Numbered from the stretch's first letter, positions 1 through 7,007 are shown. The stretch: DNA of 10,220 nucleotides from Spirochaetales bacterium Spiro_01 (GCA_001604265.1 LVBC01000007.1:1-10220); one strand, 5' to 3'. Numbers and translations are program-made. The notes: generated from the letters alone by a model not told the origin.

Positions 1-8
1 AAGAGGAG
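1..8 (+). promoter_or_regulatory. Shine-Dalgarno of livJ, fixes the start
   Basis: The purine-rich GAGGAG at 3-8 lies 7 nt before the ATG at 16. This favours that ATG over the in-frame TTG at 10, which would overlap the ribosome-binding site spacing. The operon promoter is outside the window. Confidence 0.8.
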
Positions 9-15
9 TTTGATT

Positions 16-1209
16 ATGAAGAAACTTTTCGTTGTTCTGTCCATCCTTCTTCTTGTCTCTGCTGTCGTTTTCGCAGGTGGCGAAAAGGAAGGAACAGGTG
101 CTTCAGGTGCAAAGGTCGTCAAGATCGGTGTCTATGAGCCAGCTTCTGGAGATAACGGTGCAGGTGGCAAGCAGGAGACTCTCGGTATCCAGTACGCCAA
201 CTCCATTACCCCTACTGTCAATATCGGCGGAACCGACTATGAAGTCCAGCTCGTCATCGTCGATAACGAATCCTCCAACGACAAGGCCGTAACTGCAGCT
301 TCCGAGCTCGTTTCCAAGGGCGTTTCCCTCGTACTCGGTTCCTATGGCTCAGGTGTTTCCATTGCCGGTGGCGATACCTTCGCAAACGCTGAAGTTCCTG
401 CAATCGGGGTAACCTGCACAAACCCACAGGTAACACTCGGCAACGACTGGTACTACAGAATCTGCTTCCTCGACCCATTCCAGGGCACTGTTCTTGCCAA
501 CTATGCAAAGGATACCTTCGGTGCAAAGAAGGCATACGCTCTTGCCAAGCTCGGTGACGACTACTCTGTAGGTCTCTGCAACTACTTCATCAAGGCCTTC
601 GAGGCTCTCGGCGGAGAGGTCATCTACGAGACCTTCCCAGAAGGCACCTCCGACTTCGCTGCATATGTTGCAAATGCAAAGAACAAGGGCTGTGACGTCT
701 TCTACTCCCCAGTCTCCATCGAGGCAGCTGCTCTCATCATCGAGCAGGCTAACACCCAGGGTCTTACAATGCCTATCCTCGCTGGTGATACCTGGGATTC
801 CAACGTTGTCCTCGGCGCTGCAAAGGGCACAAAGGTCGATATCAGTGTAACTACCTTCTTCGTCGAAGGTTCCACCGATCCTCAGATCACAGCATTCGTC
901 GACGGGTTCAAGAAGTATCTTGCTTCCAACCAGACTGCAATGACCAACAATGGTGGCAACGATGAGATCGCAGCTGTAACAGCAATGGGCTTCGATGCAT
1001 ACTACACCGCTCTCGAGGCACTGAAGAAGGCCGGCTCCACCAAGGGCGCAGACATTCAGAAGGTCCTCCCAAAGGTGACCTACAAGGGCATTTCCGGCGA
1101 TATCGCATTCGACGAGAATGGCGATGCAATCAGAAATGTTGCCTACGTAAAGAAGGTCGACAACACTACTGGAAAGTGGCAGTTCGTCTCCGTACAGAGC
1201 GTAAAGTAA
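16..1209 (+). CDS. livJ: Branched-chain amino acid ABC transporter, periplasmic binding protein (LivJ-like)
   Basis: This 397-residue protein captures amino acids in the periplasm and delivers them to the LivHMGF complex encoded directly downstream. Residues 1-20 form a signal peptide: MKK, a leucine/valine-rich core, then V18-F19-A20, a good signal peptidase I site. The expected lipobox cysteine is absent, so the mature protein starts near GGEKE and should be soluble. The rest is a type I periplasmic-binding fold of the hydrophobic amino acid family: a VVKIGVYEPASGDNGAGG segment at about 34-51, then ETLGIQYAN, and a GSYGSGVS ligand-pocket loop near residues 106-113. Length is normal for the family. 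The ATG at 16 is chosen because GAGGAG lies 7 nt upstream. A strong terminator follows the gene, separating it from livH. The exact substrate (Leu/Ile/Val, other hydrophobic amino acids or amides) cannot be read from sequence. Confidence 0.9.
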   Translation: MKKLFVVLSILLLVSAVVFAGGEKEGTGASGAKVVKIGVYEPASGDNGAGGKQETLGIQYANSITPTVNIGGTDYEVQLVIVDNESSNDKAVTAASELVSKGVSLVLGSYGSGVSIAGGDTFANAEVPAIGVTCTNPQVTLGNDWYYRICFLDPFQGTVLANYAKDTFGAKKAYALAKLGDDYSVGLCNYFIKAFEALGGEVIYETFPEGTSDFAAYVANAKNKGCDVFYSPVSIEAAALIIEQANTQGLTMPILAGDTWDSNVVLGAAKGTKVDISVTTFFVEGSTDPQITAFVDGFKKYLASNQTAMTNNGGNDEIAAVTAMGFDAYYTALEALKKAGSTKGADIQKVLPKVTYKGISGDIAFDENGDAIRNVAYVKKVDNTTGKWQFVSVQSVK

Positions 1210-1224
1210 ATCCAGTACTTTCAG

Positions 1225-1260
1225 GGATAGGGGCTGCCTAGCAGCCTTTATCCTTTTTTT
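1225..1260 (+). terminator. Intrinsic terminator between livJ and livH
   Basis: A 13-bp stem (1225-1237 with 1241-1253, including two G-U pairs) with a CTA loop is followed directly by seven T. It stands 15 nt after the livJ stop and 25 nt before the livH ATG, and I see no convincing promoter between. It therefore probably acts as a partial terminator, letting some transcription through to livHMGF while livJ mRNA is made in excess. That is a common arrangement for binding-protein genes. Confidence 0.9.
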
Positions 1261-1284
1261 ATATCCACAACTTTAGGAGTAGTT

Positions 1285-2169
1285 ATGGGATTCTTTCAAT
1301 CCAATCTGCCATACCTGCTGGCCGGAATCTCCACCGGTGGACAGTATGCGCTGATCGCCATTGGATACACGATGGTCTACGGCATTCTCCGTCTGATCAA
1401 CTTCGCCCATGGTGATGTTTTCATGTGTGCCGCACTTATGGTCATCTATTCGGCAAGCTATCTGCCTCTCTATGTATCATTGCCTCTTGCAGTGATTGCG
1501 ACCGGTGTTATCGGCTTTGCAATCGAGCGTGTCGCCTACAAGCCGCTCAGGACCGCTCCAAGAATGTCCGCAATGATCTCTGCAATCGGCATGTCATACC
1601 TCCTGCAGAACCTTGCACTGTATGTAACCGGTGGTCTTACAAAGTACTACCCATCAGTGCCCTTCATTGCTGATTCCATCGAAATCTTCGGTGCAATGAC
1701 AAAGCGTGTAACGGTCATTACCCCATTCGTAACGATCATCCTGATCGTTGCGCTTGTCAGCATCATCAAATACACAAAGATCGGTATCGCCATGAGAGCT
1801 GTCTCAAGAGACTTCGAGACTGCGCAGCTCATGGGAGTAAGGATCAACAGCGTAATCAGTGCGACCTTCGTCATAGGTTCACTGCTCGCTGCAATCGGCT
1901 CGATTCTCTTCTTCTCCAACTACACCGGTGTTACACCGACAGTAGGTGGCATGCCCGGTCTCAAGGCCTTCGTTGCTGCTGTATTCGGTGGCATCGGTTC
2001 GATTCCGGGAGCTGTAATCGGAGCCTTCATAATCGGTATCTGCGAGAACATCATCAAGGGCCTGGGCTGGACGACATTCTCCGATGCGTTCACCTTCGTT
2101 CTTCTGATCATCGTTCTCATGTTCATGCCTACTGGCCTCTTTGGCGAGAAGGCAACTGACAAGGTATAA
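1285..2169 (+). CDS. livH: Branched-chain amino acid ABC transporter permease (LivH)
   Basis: This 294-residue inner-membrane permease forms the translocation channel with LivM. It is hydrophobic throughout, with about eight predicted membrane spans. LivH hallmarks are clear: the GYTMVYGILRLINFAHGD segment at residues 27-44, a cytoplasmic coupling (EAA-like) loop MRAVSRDFETAQLMGVRIN at about 170-188, and GLKAFVAAVFGGIGSIPGA at about 225-243. Length matches the family (about 290-310). The ATG at 1285 is preceded by TAGGAG at 1274-1279. It lies downstream of the livJ terminator, and its stop is followed after 10 nt by livM, so it is the first gene of the livHMGF part of the operon. Confidence 0.93.
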   Translation: MGFFQSNLPYLLAGISTGGQYALIAIGYTMVYGILRLINFAHGDVFMCAALMVIYSASYLPLYVSLPLAVIATGVIGFAIERVAYKPLRTAPRMSAMISAIGMSYLLQNLALYVTGGLTKYYPSVPFIADSIEIFGAMTKRVTVITPFVTIILIVALVSIIKYTKIGIAMRAVSRDFETAQLMGVRINSVISATFVIGSLLAAIGSILFFSNYTGVTPTVGGMPGLKAFVAAVFGGIGSIPGAVIGAFIIGICENIIKGLGWTTFSDAFTFVLLIIVLMFMPTGLFGEKATDKV

Positions 2170-2179
2170 GGGGGTCAGT

Positions 2180-3256
2180 ATGGATAAGACTAAAAGACGC
2201 GACCTCATAATCAGCTTTGTCCTGATCGCCTGTATCTTCCTCATCGTAGCAGTTCTCGAGCAGATCCTTCCAAAGACCTCGATGCTGTTCACAGTTCTGA
2301 AGAAAGGTTCCATCTACGCACTTGTTGCAGTATCGATGAACCTGCTCAATGGCTTTACAGGCCTCTTCTCTCTAGGCCAGGCAGGCTTCATGCTGCTCGG
2401 AGCATACACCTATGCAGTTCTCACAATTCCAGTGAAGTCCAGAGCTGCCGTCTACCAGTACTACGATGGAGGCATCATCCAGTTCGCAGTTCCTGTAGCT
2501 GTCGGCATCCTGCTTGCCGGTGTCGTTGCCGCCTTCTTCGCATACCTCATCGGTCTTCCGGTACTCCACCTGAAGTCCGACTACCTTGCAATCGCAACAC
2601 TGGGCTTTGCCGAGATCATTAGAGCAATCTTCCAGTGGGACAAGCTCGGTGGACTTACCAACGGCTCCAACCTTCTCAGAAGATTCCCTATCTTCCGCTC
2701 TGCACTCTTTCCATTTGCAGTTTCGGGCTTCTGTATCGCGATAATCGTGCTTCTGATCAACTCGACCTACGGCAGAGCCTTCAAGGCAATAAGGGATGAT
2801 GAAGTCGCTGCTGAGGCAATGGGCATCAACCTTGCACACCACAAGCGCCTTGCCTTCACGATCAGCTCCTTCTTCGCAGGAATCTCAGGTGCACTTCTGG
2901 CAATGTTCCAGACCACAGTACAGGCAAGCCAGTTCAAGTCCGCAATGACCTATGAGATCCTTCTCATAGTCGTCATCGGAGGTATCGGCTCCATCACAGG
3001 CTCCTGCATCTCCTCCTTCCTTTTCATTGCATGCTCTGAGTGGTGGCTGAGATTCCTGGACAATGCCGATACATACATCGGAGGCTTCCACGTTCCACTG
3101 CTGCGCCCAGGCTTCAGAAAGGTCGTCTTCTCTATCGTCATCATGGCAATCGTACTTCTCTACCAGAGAGGCATCATGGGAGACAAGGAGTTCTCGATAG
3201 AGGGAATCAGAAAATGGCTCTCGAAAAAACTCAGGAAGAAGGAGGCACACGCATGA
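2180..3256 (+). CDS. livM: Branched-chain amino acid ABC transporter permease (LivM)
   Basis: This 358-residue second permease pairs with LivH. A short charged N-terminus (MDKTKRRD) precedes a first membrane span at about 9-25. The LivM signature GFTGLFSLGQAGFMLLGAY begins at about residue 58, and the coupling loop AIRDDEVAAEAMGINLAHHK lies at about 203-222, where it would contact the ATPases. GGIGSITGS follows in the region conserved in both permeases. The C-terminal tail is lysine-rich (KWLSKKLRKKEAHA) and probably cytoplasmic. The ATG at 2180 is chosen because AAGGGGG at 2168-2174 precedes it by 5 nt and homology-like sequence starts there; upstream in-frame extension runs back into livH. 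The stop overlaps the livG start in an ATGA (3253-3256), implying translational coupling. Confidence 0.93.
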   Translation: MDKTKRRDLIISFVLIACIFLIVAVLEQILPKTSMLFTVLKKGSIYALVAVSMNLLNGFTGLFSLGQAGFMLLGAYTYAVLTIPVKSRAAVYQYYDGGIIQFAVPVAVGILLAGVVAAFFAYLIGLPVLHLKSDYLAIATLGFAEIIRAIFQWDKLGGLTNGSNLLRRFPIFRSALFPFAVSGFCIAIIVLLINSTYGRAFKAIRDDEVAAEAMGINLAHHKRLAFTISSFFAGISGALLAMFQTTVQASQFKSAMTYEILLIVVIGGIGSITGSCISSFLFIACSEWWLRFLDNADTYIGGFHVPLLRPGFRKVVFSIVIMAIVLLYQRGIMGDKEFSIEGIRKWLSKKLRKKEAHA

Positions 3257-4095
3257 GCAGCACTGTTCTTGAAATGAACGACATCACAATGCAGTTCGGC
3301 GGTGTCGTAGCTGTAAACTCCCTCACGATGCATGTCGACCAGGGAGAGATCGTCTCCCTTATCGGACCGAACGGTGCCGGAAAGACGACCGCCTTCAATG
3401 TAATTACAGGAGTATATGCGCCTACCAATGGAAATGTCTTCTTCATGGGAAAGAAGATCGTAGAGAACCATCCAGTTGGAAAGATGAAGAAGCTCTATGC
3501 TGGAACAGACAACGGCAAGTACACAGGTCATCTGGAGCCCACTCCGGACCAGATCACAAAGCTTGGCATTGCCAGAACCTTCCAGAACATCAGACTCTGG
3601 AAGAGCCAGAGCGTCTTCGACAACGTACTCATCGCAAAGCATCTGAGAAGGACCTCCAATGTCTTTACTGCGACCTTCCGTCTCAACGCCGCAGAGGAGA
3701 AGAGACAGAGGGAGGAGACTGCAGAGCTTCTCAACATCCTTGGACTGTACGGAGTGAAGGACAACAACTGTACCTCGCTTCCCTACGGTCTGCAGAGAAG
3801 ACTCGAGATCGCAAGAGCGCTGGCAACCGAGCCGACACTCCTTCTGCTCGACGAGCCAGCTGCAGGTATGAACCCGCAGGAGACGATCGAGCTTACGGAC
3901 TTCATCGGAAAGATCAGAGACGACTTCAAGCTCACTGTCTGCATGATCGAGCATCATATGGACCTGGTAATGAACATCTCCGATAGAATCTATGTACTGA
4001 ACTTCGGCGCCCTTATCTCGAAGGGTACTCCTGCTGAGGTACAGTCCGATCCTGCAGTCATCGCTGCATATCTCGGGGAGGAGAAGAATGCTTAG
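3253..4095 (+). CDS. livG: Branched-chain amino acid ABC transporter ATP-binding protein (LivG)
   Basis: This 280-residue cytoplasmic ATPase powers the importer together with LivF. Visible motifs are Walker A GPNGAGKT (38-45), Q-loop in TFQNIRLW (Q111), a LivG-type signature LPYGLQRRLEIARAL (176-190), Walker B LLLLDEP (196-202, catalytic E201) and H-loop IEHHMD (H234). The tail SKGTPAEV...AAYLGEE is typical of LivG. It is about 25 residues longer than the E. coli protein (255) because of an inserted segment at about 72-100, rich in Lys, Gly and Tyr, between the first beta region and the Q-loop. The ATG at 3253 is preceded by GGAGG at 3241-3245 and overlaps the livM stop; its own stop overlaps the livF start by 8 nt. 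Confidence 0.94.
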   Translation: MSSTVLEMNDITMQFGGVVAVNSLTMHVDQGEIVSLIGPNGAGKTTAFNVITGVYAPTNGNVFFMGKKIVENHPVGKMKKLYAGTDNGKYTGHLEPTPDQITKLGIARTFQNIRLWKSQSVFDNVLIAKHLRRTSNVFTATFRLNAAEEKRQREETAELLNILGLYGVKDNNCTSLPYGLQRRLEIARALATEPTLLLLDEPAAGMNPQETIELTDFIGKIRDDFKLTVCMIEHHMDLVMNISDRIYVLNFGALISKGTPAEVQSDPAVIAAYLGEEKNA

Positions 4096-4801
4096 AATCA
4101 CAGACCTTCATGTATCATATGGTGGCATCAAGGCACTAAGAGGTGTGAGCCTCGAGGTTCCAGAAGGAAAGATAGTCACTCTCATCGGAGCAAACGGTGC
4201 AGGAAAGTCCACTCTTCTCAGGACTATCAGTGGTCTTGTCAAGGCCGAATCCGGCTCCATCGACCTCGATGGCTCCGAGATCATCAACAGGTCCATTGCC
4301 TCGATCTGTGACAAGGGAATCGCACTTGTTCCAGAGGGGCGAAGGGTCTTTGCCAACCTTACAGTCGAAGAGAATCTCAGGATCGGCGCCTACCTCAGAA
4401 AGGACAAGGAGAAGATAAGAGAGGACTATGCGTGGGTCTACACTCTCTTTCCTCGTCTCAAGGAGAGATCCTGGCAGCTTGCAGGCACGCTCTCTGGCGG
4501 TGAGCAGCAGATGCTTGCTGTCGGACGCGCTCTGATGAGCAGACCGAAGATAATGATGATGGATGAGCCCTCTCTCGGTCTTGCACCTCTCATCGTCCAG
4601 CAGATCTTCGATATCATCCGCGAGATCAACAAAGCAGGTGTTACAATCCTCCTGATCGAGCAGAATGCCAACATGGCACTCAATATCGCAGACGATGCAT
4701 ATGTTCTCGAAACGGGTGCGATCGTACTCCACGGCCCTGGAAAGGAGCTTATGGAGAACGAGCAGGTCAAGGAGGCCTACCTGGGAAAGAAGAGAGGATA
4801 A
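4088..4801 (+). CDS. livF: Branched-chain amino acid ABC transporter ATP-binding protein (LivF)
   Basis: This 237-residue second ATPase of the importer matches the E. coli LivF length. Motifs are Walker A GANGAGKS (34-41), VPEGRRVF (81-88, a strong LivF marker), the ABC signature LSGGEQQ (135-141) and Walker B IMMMDEP (155-161, catalytic E160). Where most ABC ATPases have a switch histidine, this protein has LLIEQNAN (188-195). This is normal for LivF and means the two ATPase sites of the LivG/LivF dimer are not equivalent. The C-terminus (GPGKELMENEQVKEAYLG) is typical. The ATG overlaps the end of livG, with GGGGAGGAG at about 4075-4083 serving as ribosome-binding site. A hairpin terminator closes the operon. 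Confidence 0.94.
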   Translation: MLRITDLHVSYGGIKALRGVSLEVPEGKIVTLIGANGAGKSTLLRTISGLVKAESGSIDLDGSEIINRSIASICDKGIALVPEGRRVFANLTVEENLRIGAYLRKDKEKIREDYAWVYTLFPRLKERSWQLAGTLSGGEQQMLAVGRALMSRPKIMMMDEPSLGLAPLIVQQIFDIIREINKAGVTILLIEQNANMALNIADDAYVLETGAIVLHGPGKELMENEQVKEAYLGKKRG

Positions 4802-4822
4802 TAAAAGCTTTCCCCTTTGATC

Positions 4823-4861
4823 AAAAGAGCCTGGATTCGATCTCCAGGCTCTCTTGTTTTT
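4823..4861. terminator. Bidirectional intrinsic terminator between livF and the convergent acyltransferase gene
   Basis: A perfect 10-bp stem (4826-4835 with 4843-4852) with a 7-nt loop is followed on + by CTTG and a T run at 4857-4861. On the minus strand the same stem is followed by four T (4823-4826 on +), so it can stop both livF and the convergent acyltransferase transcript. Confidence 0.85.
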
Positions 4862-4878
4862 CTGGAATAGGGGCTTCA

Positions 4879-4920
4879 CAGCATTCGGAGAATCGATTCC
4901 TGAAGATTCAACCGATGCTG
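4879..4920. repeat. Imperfect inverted repeat downstream of the acyltransferase gene
   Basis: CAGCATtCGG (4879-4888) is complementary to CCGATGCTG (4912-4920) with one bulged T. The interior holds the perfect palindrome GAATCGATTC (4889-4898). No T run follows on either strand, so it is not a canonical terminator. It may be a 3' stabilising hairpin of the minus-strand transcript, or chance. Confidence 0.4.
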
Positions 4921-4936
4921 CAAAGGGCCGTTTCTC

Positions 4937-6148
4937 TTACTTCTTCTCGTAAAGCTCCGTTATTGCCCTTGAGGCCAGGTGCCACCTCATTGAGGTCTTC
5001 GGATTCGCTATAGGATAGAAGACCCTGCTGTGACCATTTCTGAATGGAAGTTCGAAGTGCCTGCCTGTCTTGAGGACTGCAAGGAAGACCTCTCCAAGCT
5101 CATCGTGCTCCTCGACCTCCTTGCCCTTCAGAGTTCCCCTGTATGTCCATCCAGTGTGGTCCAGTGTAAGTATTCCCCTGCCCACCTTGACGTAGTTGTT
5201 CTTTCCGGGGACATCGACACCGTATTCTACCTCCTCAGAGAGAGAGAATGCAGGATCCGAAACAGCCTTCTTCATCTGGTCAAGCTGCCAATCGTACCAC
5301 TCGACATAGTTGTCGAAGTACTGCCTCTCCCCCTGCCAGGTGAAACGGAAATCGTCTCCGAGCTCTGCCTTTGCTCCACAGGCGGTGCATTCGACAGTGT
5401 TGCCATGGGACTTTATGAAGAACTCCTTTCCGCAGCAAGGGCACTTGTAGTACATAGTATCGAAGCCCTCCAGCTTGTCCTTTCCCCTGACAACGACATT
5501 CATGCGCTTCTGGAATTCGAAATCATTGTACTGCAGCGAGGTGTTGATCCTTTCAAGTATCTCCTCGACAGAGAGCTTTCCAGCCTCCTCCGGAGTGATT
5601 ATAAGCTGAGTATCGACGTTGACTCTGCCACGATGGTATCTCTTCGTCCACTTGGAGTTTCCAAGTCCTGCACCCTCTATCTTCGATGCGTATACAGGAC
5701 AGCGGAAGAAGCGGATCATCTTTCCGATTGCAGGAGAGATATAGCCAAGGGAGCCACCAGCATAGATCGTTCCCTCCGGAGCGATGAAAACGCAGCCGTT
5801 GTTCTTGTCTATGACACTCTTCATTCGGCGAATCGACATCATATCATTTGCAAACTGGTACTTTGGAATACAGCCGGCCATGTTGAGAATCGGAGACAGC
5901 TTCTTGAATGTGAACCAGTGGTAGGAGGCAAGGAAGGTTATCTTCTCTGGAAAGGCCATCTCTGCCAGGAAGACGAAATCGGGATGGGAAGTGTGATTCG
6001 AAAGCAGGATGCAGGGACCCTTGGGCTTTACACCTGTATATGTAAGATTGAAGGCCAGCTTTGCAAATGGGCGGACAATGAGTACAAGCAGTGTGTAGAT
6101 CCACCCAGGCCTCTTCTGTATCTTTGGCGGAGTATTGTTCTTTTCCAT
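4937..6148 (-). CDS. PlsC-type lysophospholipid acyltransferase with zinc ribbon and C-terminal extension
   Basis: This 403-residue protein probably acylates a lysophospholipid or glycerol-3-phosphate derivative at the inner membrane. A hydrophobic N-terminal stretch (about 18-36) precedes the acyltransferase motif NHTSHPD (H52 and D57 of the HX4D active site) and the second motif FIAPEGT (121-127). Typical PlsC enzymes end near residue 240; here a zinc ribbon follows, with CPCCG (C236, C239) and CTACG (C254, C257). A further 145 residues include a WYDWQLDQMKKA segment and a beta-rich tail (about 320-390) of no function I recognise. The start is the ATG at 6148. No Shine-Dalgarno is visible; instead TAGAAT lies 7 nt upstream. 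It lies 30 nt after a HAD phosphatase gene on the same strand, suggesting a shared pathway. The acceptor and the role of the tail are unknown. Confidence 0.85.
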   Translation of the reverse strand: MEKNNTPPKIQKRPGWIYTLLVLIVRPFAKLAFNLTYTGVKPKGPCILLSNHTSHPDFVFLAEMAFPEKITFLASYHWFTFKKLSPILNMAGCIPKYQFANDMMSIRRMKSVIDKNNGCVFIAPEGTIYAGGSLGYISPAIGKMIRFFRCPVYASKIEGAGLGNSKWTKRYHRGRVNVDTQLIITPEEAGKLSVEEILERINTSLQYNDFEFQKRMNVVVRGKDKLEGFDTMYYKCPCCGKEFFIKSHGNTVECTACGAKAELGDDFRFTWQGERQYFDNYVEWYDWQLDQMKKAVSDPAFSLSEEVEYGVDVPGKNNYVKVGRGILTLDHTGWTYRGTLKGKEVEEHDELGEVFLAVLKTGRHFELPFRNGHSRVFYPIANPKTSMRWHLASRAITELYEKK

Positions 6149-6155
6149 GGGTTCG

Positions 6156-6164
6156 ATTCTACCA
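6156..6164 (-). promoter_or_regulatory. Candidate extended -10 promoter of the acyltransferase gene
   Basis: Read on the minus strand, TGG-TAGAAT matches an extended -10 (TGn plus 5 of 6 bases of TATAAT). Seven nt separate it from the ATG at 6148, so transcription would begin at or next to the start codon. A weak -35-like TTCTAA, 17 nt further upstream, coincides with the HAD stop codon. Confidence 0.45.
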
Positions 6165-6178
6165 CTTTAGCATGAGTC

Positions 6179-6829
6179 TTAGAATAAGGAATCGAGCCTT
6201 TCGAGAAGCTCTGCAATAGAGTGAACACACTCGAATGGGTAATTTGGATTCTTTCCCACAAGGTCGACAATGATGCCCTTATCGGCCCTTTTCAGCATCG
6301 GAATATCGGTCGGACCATCGCCAACGGCTATTATCCTGTCATATTCTTCATAGTATTTCTCGACGATGGCAGCCTTCGCCTCGAAGGTATCTACAGGAAA
6401 TAGTATCTTCGTGACAATATCTCCTTCATAGATGAACTCCTTCCCATGGAAGGCCCTGAAGCAGTCTCTGATGCCGAGTCGCTCAAGAAAGGAGATGGCA
6501 AGGTCTGCAGTTCCACAGCTGATCGTCACAAGGTCAGCCTTCCTTGCCAACTGCCTGAAGGCCTGATACTCTGCTCTATCGGCCTTCCCTTCAAGCTCGT
6601 CGATGACCATCTTCATATCCTGTCTCGATGCTCCCCTTGCAAGAGAGTCATAGGCCCTGTTGAAGTTCTCATGGCCGAGCAGACCCTCCTGGTCCCTTCT
6701 TACGATCTCGACAGCCTCCTCGTACCTGGCATTCTTCCGGTTGCTGATCAGCATGAGAAGCTGTTCGCTGTCATATGGGGCGATAGGATAGAGTGTTCCA
6801 TCGAAATCAAAGGCAACAAGGGTCTTCAT
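6179..6829 (-). CDS. HAD superfamily (subfamily IB) phosphatase
   Basis: This 216-residue cytoplasmic hydrolase should dephosphorylate a small phosphomonoester. Motif I is FDFDGTL (nucleophile D8, acid D10), motif II is VTISCGT (S104), motif III is probably K141 and motif IV is GDGPTD (D171, D175). A helical cap lies between motifs I and II, which fits the IB group that includes phosphoserine phosphatase (SerB). The substrate is not readable from sequence. The ATG at 6829 must be the start, since the next Met would remove the catalytic aspartates. There is no Shine-Dalgarno and TATAAT ends only 8 nt upstream, so the mRNA is probably leaderless. The PlsC-like acyltransferase follows after 30 nt; HAD-IB and PlsC domains occur fused in some bacteria (M. 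tuberculosis Rv2483c), which supports a linked role in phospholipid metabolism. Confidence 0.87.
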   Translation of the reverse strand: MKTLVAFDFDGTLYPIAPYDSEQLLMLISNRKNARYEEAVEIVRRDQEGLLGHENFNRAYDSLARGASRQDMKMVIDELEGKADRAEYQAFRQLARKADLVTISCGTADLAISFLERLGIRDCFRAFHGKEFIYEGDIVTKILFPVDTFEAKAAIVEKYYEEYDRIIAVGDGPTDIPMLKRADKGIIVDLVGKNPNYPFECVHSIAELLERLDSLF

Positions 6830-6837
6830 GGGAAATG

Positions 6838-6843
6838 ATTATA
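6838..6843 (-). promoter_or_regulatory. -10 element of the HAD phosphatase gene
   Basis: A perfect TATAAT on the minus strand ends 8 nt before the ATG at 6829. A poor -35 candidate, TTGATT (6863-6868 on +), is 19 nt away. The expected start site falls within about 2 nt of the ATG. Confidence 0.6.
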
Positions 6844-6872
6844 GCAGTTAATTCCAAAATCGAATCAAAGAC

Positions 6873-6902
6873 TTTACGAACAGGCCCGATTTCCCTTATG
6901 AT
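6873..6902 (+). promoter_or_regulatory. Promoter of tRNA-Ser(CGA)
   Basis: TTTACG (6873-6878) and TATGAT (6897-6902) are separated by 18 nt. The tRNA begins 6 nt after the -10, so the transcript would start on or very near the mature 5' end. It is divergent from the HAD promoter within the same 79-bp gap. Confidence 0.5.
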
Positions 6903-6908
6903 TGCCGT

Positions 6909-6997
6909 GGAGCTGTGGCCGAGTGGTCGAAGGCACCTGACTCGAAATCAGGCATGGTCAGCAATGGCCATCGTGCGTTCAAATCGCATCGGCTCCG
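6909..6997 (+). tRNA. tRNA-Ser (anticodon CGA)
   Basis: This 89-nt class II tRNA folds fully. The acceptor GGAGCTG pairs with CGGCTCC (one G-U), with discriminator G6997. The anticodon stem CCTGA/TCAGG encloses loop CTCGAAA, with anticodon CGA at 6943-6945 reading codon UCG. A 6-bp variable arm ATGGTC/GGCCAT is diagnostic of serine tRNA, and the T arm GTGCG/CGCAT encloses TTCAAAT. The 3' CCA is not encoded and must be added by nucleotidyltransferase. A terminator follows 10 nt later, so it is a single-gene unit. Confidence 0.97.
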
Positions 6998-7007
6998 AAT
7001 ATTATAG

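Noticed and set aside
2141..2179. Upstream start for livM within livH
   Set aside because: The 13 extra residues are unlike a LivM N-terminus, and AAGGGGG precedes the ATG at 2180.
3040..3252. Upstream extension of livG by 71 codons
   Set aside because: It lies inside livM in another frame, is arginine/histidine-rich and unlike LivG. The ATG at 3253 has GGAGG and an ATGA overlap.
3160..4101. A 313-codon minus-strand open frame opposite livG
   Set aside because: Codon-aligned mirror of livG with low-complexity composition and no recognisable motif.
4088..4801. LivF lacks the usual switch histidine (LLIEQN instead)
   Set aside because: This is normal for LivF proteins and not a sign of decay.
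5030..6175. A 381-codon + strand open frame opposite the acyltransferase gene
   Set aside because: Same codon-aligned mirror effect. No domain, no ribosome-binding site, and the acyltransferase motifs are clear on the minus strand.
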